A stretch of DNA of 26,983 bases from contig JAGZDD010000036.1 of assembly GCA_018369015.1 (NCBI GenBank), positions 1 to 26,983 of the forward strand. The letters are read 5' to 3'. Position 1 is the first letter of the stretch; each line of letters begins with the position of its first letter. Source of the stretch: Clostridiales bacterium. GTDB taxonomy: Bacteria > Bacillota > Clostridia > Lachnospirales > Lachnospiraceae. This document shows positions 22,489-26,983 of the stretch, piece after piece. Position numbers and translations under genes: made by a program. The notes below the pieces were generated by a model. The model did no database searches, was not told where the DNA came from, and worked only from the letters and a program-made list of their open reading frames with translations.

Positions 22489-22716
22489 GTGACCAAGCAG
22501 AAAATTAAGCTCGGGAACATTGAAGCAGCGAAAGATTTTGTCAGAGCTGCATCCAATTGTAATTTTGACATCGATGTTTACTTCAATAGAGTTGTACTCG
22601 ACGCAAAATCCATCTTAGGTATTTTAAGTATCGATCACAGAAATCCGATTACGGTTGAATATGATGGATATAATGAGAAGTTCTCCGGATTGCTTGCCAA
22701 ATATGCTGTAAATTAA
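22489..22716 (+). CDS. HPr-family protein without the phospho-histidine (clostridial type)
   Basis: 75 residues from GTG 22489, chosen because AGGAGGTG lies about 6 nt upstream; the ATG at 22459 lacks a site. It matches the small clostridial HPr-like family: M-T-K-Q-K-I-K-L at the start, then D-A-K-S-I-L-G-I-L-S-I. Aligned on the Ser46 motif (here Ser41 in K-S-I-L-G), the position of HPr His15 is Asn10 and no G-x-H-A-R-P-A motif exists. So it should not carry phosphate from PEP, but could be modified by a serine kinase or bind a partner. It is monocistronic with a consensus promoter and a strong terminator, suggesting high expression. It is the second histidine-less HPr homologue here. Confidence 0.82.
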   Translation: MTKQKIKLGNIEAAKDFVRAASNCNFDIDVYFNRVVLDAKSILGILSIDHRNPITVEYDGYNEKFSGLLAKYAVN

Positions 22717-22793
22717 AAATTAATCCATAGATTTTGAAAGCGATCAAATACCAGCCTTTTATAGGTGGTGCCGGCCGGAAAAACGTCCGGTGA

Positions 22794-22843
22794 AAAAGGC
22801 CGCAGCCCTGCGGATAGTTTGTCTGGGCTGCGGCCTTTTGTGC
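22794..22843 (+). terminator. Terminator of the second HPr-like gene
   Basis: AAAAGGCCGCAGCCC (22794-22808) and GGGCTGCGGCCTTTT (22825-22839) form a perfect 15-bp stem with a U-rich 3' arm; its A-tract also suits the opposite direction. Confidence 0.85.
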
Positions 22844-22957
22844 GTTTTTTTGTGGATACGATGATACTGTTTATTTCCGGCGGGCGAAACTGTCGTCCTC
22901 GGATTCACGTAAACCGTAACACTGTTACTAAAAAAAGTATAAAAATAAAAATAGCTG

Positions 22958-22986
22958 TTGATAAAATTTCCAACAGCAGGTATACT
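22958..22986 (+). promoter_or_regulatory. Promoter of tgt-yajC
   Basis: TTGATA (22958-22963), a 17-nt spacer and TATACT (22981-22986). The inverted repeat GCTGTTG (22954-22960) / CAACAGC (22971-22977) overlaps the -35 box and spacer and could be a repressor site. Confidence 0.7.
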
Positions 22987-23028
22987 AATAATGTTAGCTT
23001 AAATTTCCAGAAAATATGCGAGGTTCAT

Positions 23029-24165
23029 ATGTACCGAATTATTACAACCGATGGCCGTGCTAAACGGGGCGAGCTTGTTACTGTGCACGGAACGATTCAG
23101 ACACCGGTGTTTATGAATGTGGGAACTGTGGGAGCGATTAAAGGAGCTGTATCTACTATGGATCTCCATGCCATTGGAACTCAGGTAGAGCTGTCCAATA
23201 CATACCACCTTCATGTGCGTCCGGGAGACACAATTATTAAGAAACTGGGCGGACTCCATAGATTTATGAACTGGGACCGGCCAATACTGACCGACTCCGG
23301 CGGCTTTCAGGTTTTTTCTCTGACCGGGCTGCGCAAGATCAAGGAGGAAGGCGTTTATTTTAATTCCCATATTGATGGGCGAAAAATTTTTATGGGCCCA
23401 GAGGAGAGTATGCAGATTCAGTCGAATCTTGCATCAACGATTGCTATGGCCTTTGACGAGTGTGCGCCATATCCTGCGGATCGTAATTATATGATTAATT
23501 CTGTAAACCGCACAACACGCTGGCTGCGCCGCTGTCAGGCTGAAATGCAGCGACTTAACGGCCTGGAGGACACAATTAATCCCCAGCAGCTTTTATTTGG
23601 CATTAACCAGGGCGGAACCTACGAGGATATCCGCATTAATCATGCCAAGGAAATCTCCGAGCTTGAGTTAGACGGCTATGCTGTCGGCGGGCTGGCTGTG
23701 GGAGAATCCCATGAGGAGATGTACCGTATTCTTGATGAAGTTGTGCCTTACCTGCCGCAGAATAAGCCGACATACCTGATGGGGGTAGGAACTCCAGCCA
23801 ATATTTTAGAAGGCGTGGAGCGGGGGGTAGATTTCTTCGATTGTGTTTATCCATCGAGAAATGGCCGCCATGGCCATGTTTATACAAACTTTGGAAAGCT
23901 GAATTTGTTTAATGCTAAATATGAGCTGGACGACCGGCCGATTGAAGAAGGCTGCGGGTGTCCGGCCTGCCGCAATTACAGCAGGGCTTATATACGCCAT
24001 TTACTTAAGGCAAAGGAAATGCTGGGGATGCGTCTGTGTGTTCTTCATAATTTATATTTCTATAATCATTTAATGGAAGAAATCCGAGATGCTATAGAGG
24101 AACATAGATACAGTGCATTTAAAAAAGAAAAACTCGAAGGCTTTAGTAATGGTTCAGAAACCTGA
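23029..24165 (+). CDS. tgt: Queuine tRNA-ribosyltransferase
   Basis: 378 residues. Bacterial TGT exchanges guanine for preQ1 at position 34 of GUN-anticodon tRNAs, the key insertion step of queuosine synthesis. The N-terminal T-P-V-F-M-N-V-G-T-V-G and T-Y-H-L-H-V-R-P-G motifs are present. The D-S-G-G-F-Q-V-F-S-L loop carries an active-site Asp (about residue 89), and G-G-L-A-V-G-E and D-C-V-Y-P-S-R-N-G-R-H-G follow. The zinc site C-x-C-x2-C (E-G-C-G-C-P-A-C) lies near residue 310, with His downstream. The start at 23029 is chosen over a longer frame because it matches the family N-terminus and has GAGGT about 5 nt upstream. It is cotranscribed with yajC, 49 nt downstream. Confidence 0.95.
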   Translation: MYRIITTDGRAKRGELVTVHGTIQTPVFMNVGTVGAIKGAVSTMDLHAIGTQVELSNTYHLHVRPGDTIIKKLGGLHRFMNWDRPILTDSGGFQVFSLTGLRKIKEEGVYFNSHIDGRKIFMGPEESMQIQSNLASTIAMAFDECAPYPADRNYMINSVNRTTRWLRRCQAEMQRLNGLEDTINPQQLLFGINQGGTYEDIRINHAKEISELELDGYAVGGLAVGESHEEMYRILDEVVPYLPQNKPTYLMGVGTPANILEGVERGVDFFDCVYPSRNGRHGHVYTNFGKLNLFNAKYELDDRPIEEGCGCPACRNYSRAYIRHLLKAKEMLGMRLCVLHNLYFYNHLMEEIRDAIEEHRYSAFKKEKLEGFSNGSET

Positions 24166-24214
24166 ATAGTTACAGGCTTTTTGATAAATGATATTAAACA
24201 AGGAGGTATATGCT

Positions 24215-24496
24215 ATGCAATGGGCAATAATCATTGTGTATATTCTGATTTTCGCGGTGTTTTTATATTTTATTTCTATTCGCCCGCAGAAAAAGCAGCA
24301 GAAAAAAATGGATGCAATGCTTGCATCTCTGGAGGTTGGAGACAGTATCTTAACAACCAGCGGTTTTTATGGCGTTGTCATTGATATTACCGATGAAGTT
24401 GTGATCGTTGAGTTTGGCAGCAATAAAAACTGCCGTATTCCAATGCAGAAGGCAGCGATCGTTCAAATTGAAAAAGCTGGCGGCGAAGAAGAATAA
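24215..24496 (+). CDS. yajC: Preprotein translocase subunit YajC
   Basis: 93 residues: one N-terminal membrane helix (about 3-21), then the YajC signature I-R-P-Q-K-K-Q-Q-K-K, then a small cytosolic domain with G-D-S-I-L-T-T-S-G-F-Y-G-V-V. YajC associates with SecDF and the Sec translocon. AAGGAGG lies about 8 nt upstream of ATG 24215. The tgt-yajC order is conserved widely; in Clostridia it often precedes the SCIFF genes, as it does here after the intervening PHP gene. A hairpin follows the stop codon. Confidence 0.93.
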   Translation: MQWAIIIVYILIFAVFLYFISIRPQKKQQKKMDAMLASLEVGDSILTTSGFYGVVIDITDEVVIVEFGSNKNCRIPMQKAAIVQIEKAGGEEE

Positions 24497-24507
24497 GGCT
24501 GCTGTCA

Positions 24508-24557
24508 GTGAAGCAAAAACGGGATTTCCTTTAGGGGAGATCCCGTTTTCGCTTCAC
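24508..24557 (+). terminator. Long hairpin after yajC
   Basis: GTGAAGC (24508-24514) with GCTTCAC (24551-24557) and AAAACGGGAT (24516-24525) with ATCCCGTTTT (24540-24549) make a nearly continuous stem. The U-rich part lies inside the 3' arm and no T-tract follows, so the efficiency of termination is uncertain. Confidence 0.65.
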
Positions 24558-24614
24558 CGGCTGTTGTATGGCAGCAGACTAGGAGAAGAAACGCTTCCCT
24601 ATCTGAACGGTGGA

Positions 24615-25484
24615 TTACTGACCTCTGACAGATTTTAAATATTCCTTTTGGATTTTTAAGACATCCTCAGGAATATAAAGATTTCCCCGGCCAAGCCCGA
24701 GTTTGATATGAGGCTTATTGCTGCCGTGGAAATCTGAACCGCCGCTTAAAATAAGCCTATTTTTGGCTGCCAGTTTTTTCATATTGACAGTATCGTAGTG
24801 GCTGTTCATGGAGTAATAGGCTTCAATCCCGTCAAGCCCCATGAGTTTAAGTCCATGGACGGCGATTTCAAGCGCTTGAAGGGAAAAGTGGTATAAAAGA
24901 GGGTGGGCCAGTATGGCGAGGCCCCGGGCGCAGTGGATCAGGTTAATGGCATCCTGTGGGCTTAAATATTCCCGGGGAATATAAAAAGGCTTTCCTACAT
25001 CAAGATATTTGTCAAAGCCCTCCTGTATTGTTTTAATATAACCATGATTCAGAAGATAACGGGCAAAATTGGCCCGCGTTTTTACTCCCGGGCCCTGATC
25101 GGAGCATAAGCTTTCCATTGTAATGTCAATGCCTGCCGCCTGCATCCGTGCAATCATTTTTTCATTTCGGGCGTTACGGTTGACCTGAAGCCTTGTCAGA
25201 GCTTCTTTAAAGCCTTTAGATTCTATGTCTAAATAAAGCCCAACAATATGAAGCTCCCGTTCCATATAAGAAACTGCCAGCTCAATGCCGGGGATAAATT
25301 CAAATGGATGTTTTTTTTCTAGGGATTTCCACGACTCTATTGCTTCGGAAAGCCCGTCAGCGGTATCGTGATCTGTGAGAGCAACTGCATATAATCCTGA
25401 GGCGTAGGCCTCCTGTACCAGCTCGGAAGGAGAAAGAGTTCCGTCCGATTTGTTAGAATGGGTATGCAGATCGATTCTGTTCAT
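24615..25484 (-). CDS. PHP-domain phosphoesterase (YciV/TrpH type)
   Basis: 289 residues. The PHP metal motifs are complete: I-D-L-H-T-H-S-N-K-S-D-G-T at residues 3-15, A-L-T-D-H-D-T near 37, P-G-I-E-L near 66, I-L-A-H-P near 190, and G-G-S-D-F-H-G near 247. This pattern fits the YciV/TrpH (RNase AM) group, which removes nucleotides or phosphate from 5'-phosphorylated RNA or 3',5'-bisphosphonucleotides; the exact substrate here is inferred. The start at 25484 has AGGAGG about 9-10 nt upstream; a longer frame to 25619 runs through repeat DNA and is rejected. It lies inverted between yajC and the TIGR04086 gene and so interrupts the SCIFF neighbourhood. Confidence 0.88.
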   Translation of the reverse strand: MNRIDLHTHSNKSDGTLSPSELVQEAYASGLYAVALTDHDTADGLSEAIESWKSLEKKHPFEFIPGIELAVSYMERELHIVGLYLDIESKGFKEALTRLQVNRNARNEKMIARMQAAGIDITMESLCSDQGPGVKTRANFARYLLNHGYIKTIQEGFDKYLDVGKPFYIPREYLSPQDAINLIHCARGLAILAHPLLYHFSLQALEIAVHGLKLMGLDGIEAYYSMNSHYDTVNMKKLAAKNRLILSGGSDFHGSNKPHIKLGLGRGNLYIPEDVLKIQKEYLKSVRGQ

Positions 25485-25541
25485 TTTTGTAGTACCTCCT
25501 GTATATCGATGTCCTGCCGGGATTATCCCGCTGGGCCAAAC

Positions 25542-25714
25542 TTGCTCACTGCGCGCAAGACGCGATATAATGTCTGCTATACAGACATTATAGTCATGGC
25601 CGTGACGCGGCCATGCCATGGCTTCGCCTACAATGCGTACTTACGCGCAAAGGAAAGTTCGCTTTGCTCACTGCGCGCAAGACGCGATATAATGTCTGCT
25701 ATACAGACATTATA
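25542..25714. repeat. Two identical 51-bp repeats with palindromes
   Basis: The 51-bp unit starting TTGCTCACTGCGCGCAAGAC occurs at 25542-25592 and 25664-25714, 122 nt apart, without visible differences. Each ends with the stem-loop ATATAATGTCTG/CAGACATTATA(T). Between them are CATGGCCG/CGGCCATG and a GCGT...ACGC stem. Similar modules (ATAATGTC stem, GCGT stem, GGCCGT stem) occur in the scfA leader at 26416-26547, suggesting one repeat family on both sides of the TIGR04086 gene. Confidence 0.8.
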
Positions 25715-25771
25715 TCATAATTTGCAATGGCTGCGCATATATTTTTATTACTAAAAAGTAGAGGTGAGTGC

Positions 25772-26134
25772 ATGGATGTAAAGAGAACCGGGATGGTGAT
25801 GCTGCGGGCATTGATCATTTCGGCAGTGCTGACCGGCGCGGCGATTGCGATTTTAGCCCTGTTGGCCTGGTTTTTTCATTTCAGTGACGGAAAAATTAAT
25901 GTGGGAGTTGTAATTATCAATATTGGCGCCTGTCTTGTGGGCGGGCTTGTGGCCGGAAAAGGAATGAAAGAAAAGAAATATTTGTGGGGCCTGCTTCTTG
26001 GGGCTTTGTATTTTGCCATATTGTTTGCTGCTTCATGTGCTTTTGCGGCAGGCATGGGTACGAGTATTACAAGCTACATAACGACAATTTTAATCTGCCT
26101 TGGCAGTGGTATGCTTGGAGGCATGGTCGGGTGA
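25772..26134 (+). CDS. TIGR04086 family membrane protein (SCIFF-associated)
   Basis: 120 residues with about four membrane helices (residues 12-34, 41-60, 68-92, 100-118) and glycine-rich patterns such as L-V-G-G-L-V-A-G-K-G and the C-terminal G-S-G-M-L-G-G-M-V-G. This is the small membrane family known to occur next to the SCIFF peptide genes in Clostridia; its function is unproven, and a role in handling or exporting the ranthipeptide is only suggested by linkage. GAGGTG lies 5-6 nt before ATG 25772. The stop codon lies within the 8-bp target duplication of miniature element B, which inserted just after the gene without changing its reading frame. Confidence 0.85.
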   Translation: MDVKRTGMVMLRALIISAVLTGAAIAILALLAWFFHFSDGKINVGVVIINIGACLVGGLVAGKGMKEKKYLWGLLLGALYFAILFAASCAFAAGMGTSITSYITTILICLGSGMLGGMVG

Positions 26135-26137
26135 AAC

Positions 26138-26365
26138 GTAACTATTCAGCCGTGTCATCTTGGATTCACGCCTCTAACGCTGCTCACCGCCGCTATCGCG
26201 GCTGAATCCTTGATTCCGGCTAAACGCCCTATGTCTGAGAAGGACAAAATCTCTCTGCAAGCCAGCTTGCGGTCTATGCTGTGCTCCGGTCGGCGCAGAG
26301 CAGACGTCCACCGGACGTCTTGCGCCGAGCTTTTGTCCTCCTCAGCCGCATGGCTGAATAGTTAC
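26138..26365. mobile_element. Miniature inverted-repeat element B (IS66-like ends)
   Basis: A 228-bp non-coding element with 17-bp terminal inverted repeats: left GTAACTATTCAGCCGTG, right the complement with one mismatch. It is flanked by perfect 8-bp target duplications GGTGAAAC (26130-26137 and 26366-26373). It aligns over its whole length with element A at 4559-4784, including GGATTCACGC, GCTATCGCGGC, CCAGCTTGCGGT and GGACGTCTTGCGC. No transposase is encoded, so it needed one in trans; GTAA ends with 8-bp duplications fit IS66. It separates the TIGR04086 gene from the scfA promoter and probably uncouples their transcription. Confidence 0.87.
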
Positions 26366-26394
26366 GGTGAAACATAAATTTTGCGAAAAACTGC

Positions 26395-26423
26395 TTTAAA
26401 AAAATTTTATAGTATGCTATAAT
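26395..26423 (+). promoter_or_regulatory. scfA promoter
   Basis: TTTAAA (26395-26400), a 17-nt spacer ending TGC (extended -10 TG at 26415-26416) and a perfect TATAAT (26418-26423). The start would be near 26430, leaving a structured leader of about 150 nt before scfA. Confidence 0.65.
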
Positions 26424-26447
26424 GTCCACATACGTGGACATTATAGC
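26416..26447. promoter_or_regulatory. Perfect palindrome on the scfA -10 box
   Basis: GCTATAATGTCCAC (26416-26429) and GTGGACATTATAGC (26434-26447) are perfect 14-bp arms around 4 nt. The left arm contains the -10 box and the right arm lies just after the likely start, so it could be a repressor site or a 5'-terminal RNA stem-loop. A related stem (ATAATGTCTG...) occurs twice upstream of the TIGR04086 gene, so it may derive from a repeat. Confidence 0.65.
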
Positions 26448-26580
26448 GCGTTTTTCGCGTAGCATGCGAAAACATGCTTTTCATTGCGTGAAAATACGCA
26501 TCAGGGCAGAACCAATGATGGCCGTGTACGGCCCTAATGTCCAAAGGATAGATCATTAAGAATTTTAAGGAGGAAACAGT

Positions 26581-26724
26581 ATGAAAAGAGTTAAGACTTT
26601 GACTTCTAAGACATTAAAAAATACTATGGCAAAAGGTGGCTGCGGCGAATGTCAGACATCTTGCCAGTCCGCCTGCAAGACATCCTGTACTGTAGGAAAC
26701 CAGAGCTGCGAAAATAATAAATAA
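26581..26724 (+). CDS. scfA: SCIFF ranthipeptide precursor
   Basis: 47 residues, too short for most gene finders. A basic leader (M-K-R-V-K-T-L-T-S-K) precedes a core with exactly six cysteines at 21, 24, 28, 32, 36 and 43 (G-G-C-G-E-C-Q-T-S-C-Q-S-A-C-K-T-S-C, then G-N-Q-S-C). This is the 'six cysteines in forty-five residues' (SCIFF) family found across Clostridia. Its radical SAM maturase links the cysteines by thioether bonds to non-alpha carbons of other residues (ranthipeptide class). AAGGAGG lies about 7 nt before the start. The promoter sits downstream of miniature element B, and the maturase gene begins 189 nt after the stop. Confidence 0.95.
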   Translation: MKRVKTLTSKTLKNTMAKGGCGECQTSCQSACKTSCTVGNQSCENNK

Positions 26725-26734
26725 GTAAAAAAGC

Positions 26735-26825
26735 GTTACTATTCAGACCCGCTTCAAACACTTTGCTGTTTGAGGCGTAAGAACGTGATCCAAGGTTCGC
26801 GGACTTTTTTGCGCGAAGCAGAAAC
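26735..26825. repeat. Dispersed-repeat fragment between scfA and scfB
   Basis: It begins GTTACTATTCAG (26735-26746), like the ends of the miniature elements, then has CAAACA/TGTTTG as a stem, the 26-bp module with GGCGTAAGAACGTGAT (26764-26789), and the stem TTCGCG...CGCGAA. No right-hand GTAAC end and no target duplication were seen, so it looks truncated. Confidence 0.6.
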
Positions 26826-26830
26826 CGCAT

Positions 26831-26870
26831 ACGTAATAAGCAGCGGCAATATTGCCGCTGCTTATTACGT
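26831..26870. repeat. Perfect 40-bp palindrome between scfA and scfB
   Basis: ACGTAATAAGCAGCGGCAAT (26831-26850) is followed immediately by its exact complement (26851-26870). As RNA it makes a long stem without a U-tract, 44 nt before the scfB start. It could shield or process the scfA mRNA end, or reduce read-through into scfB. Confidence 0.9.
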
Positions 26871-26913
26871 CATAGGAAACTTATTCAATTTAATAAGGTA
26901 AGGAGTATTTGGT

Positions 26914-26983
26914 GTGATTCATCAATATAAAAATAACGGATATAATATTGTTCTTGATGTGAACAGCGGTTCTGTCCATGTTG
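26914..26983 (+). CDS. scfB: SCIFF radical SAM maturase (5' end only)
   Basis: Only the first 23 codons are present; the window ends inside the gene. From GTG 26914 it reads M-I-H-Q-Y-K-N-N-G-Y-N-I-V-L-D-V-N-S-G-S, the well-conserved N-terminus of SCIFF maturases (ScfB/CteB type). These enzymes form thioether crosslinks in ScfA using a SAM-bound iron-sulfur cluster plus SPASM-type auxiliary clusters; the cluster-binding parts lie beyond the window. AAGGAG is about 8 nt upstream. The spacing to scfA includes a repeat fragment and a 40-bp palindrome, so maturase and precursor may be expressed at very different levels. Confidence 0.9.
   Translation, partial: MIHQYKNNGYNIVLDVNSGSVHV

Larger units (their letters stand above)
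22717..23028. other. Intergenic region before tgt
   Basis: It holds the terminator at 22794-22843 and the tgt promoter at 22958-22986. TCGGATTCACG near 22898, followed by GTAACACTGTTAC, echoes the left part of miniature element A and may be a decayed fragment. No gene is supported. Confidence 0.55.

Noticed and set aside
22765..23028. 88-residue N-terminal extension of Tgt
   Set aside because: It spans the preceding gene's terminator and the tgt promoter; the family N-terminus starts at 23029.
25542..25714. CRISPR-like array of palindromic repeats
   Set aside because: Only two copies, with one 71-nt interval and no cas genes; the repeats are large and internally palindromic, which fits dispersed repeats.

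Overview
The window reads as chromosomal DNA of a low-to-mid GC Gram-positive anaerobe of the class Clostridia, probably Lachnospiraceae-like. The signs are the SCIFF ranthipeptide locus beside tgt-yajC and a TIGR04086 membrane protein, a Na/Pi symporter fused to PhoU, a clostridial LuxS, ABC-F ATPases of the YkpA and Uup types, and strong AGGAGG-type ribosome binding sites. Species cannot be settled from sequence reading alone. No rRNA, tRNA or CRISPR array was recognised.

Layout. 1-2208 (minus strand): two paralogous small XRE-type regulators, a VanZ-like membrane protein and an Lrp/AsnC regulator. The regulator is divergent from aspA (2461-3879). 3880-4814 is gene-free and holds a promoter, a large hairpin and a 226-bp miniature transposon. 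4815-10595 (plus) carries the phosphate symporter, a homocysteine methyltransferase with a truncated folate-type domain, topB and an HPr-like protein. A convergent YkpA/YbiT-type ABC-F gene follows (10640-12295). 12296-14342 is an accessory patch: palindrome mosaic, two 129-bp direct repeats around an AT-rich lipoprotein gene, and a 143-bp miniature transposon with a perfect target duplication. 14343-18872 is a tight three-gene operon: Uup-type ABC-F, a GlgX/isoamylase-like protein that has lost every catalytic motif, and a TraX-like membrane protein. Then luxS (minus), a lactonase (plus), aroC (minus), a second HPr-like gene, tgt-yajC, a PHP phosphoesterase (minus), the TIGR04086 protein, scfA (complete) and scfB (first 23 codons only; the window ends there).

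How genes fit together. Tgt, YajC, TIGR04086, ScfA and ScfB form the conserved clostridial SCIFF neighbourhood, here broken up by an inverted PHP gene and by repeats. LuxS yields homocysteine, the substrate of the upstream methyltransferase, though the two are not linked. The Lrp-type protein is placed to control aspA. Both HPr-like proteins lack the phospho-histidine but keep the regulatory serine, so they look regulatory (Crh-like) and not phosphocarriers.

Most unusual: (1) the catalytically dead GH13/GlgX homologue, translationally coupled to uup and traX; (2) a family of IS66-like miniature elements with GTWAC ends and 8-bp target duplications; (3) the remodelled scfA-scfB region, with an operator-like palindrome on the scfA -10 box and a perfect 40-bp palindrome between precursor and maturase.
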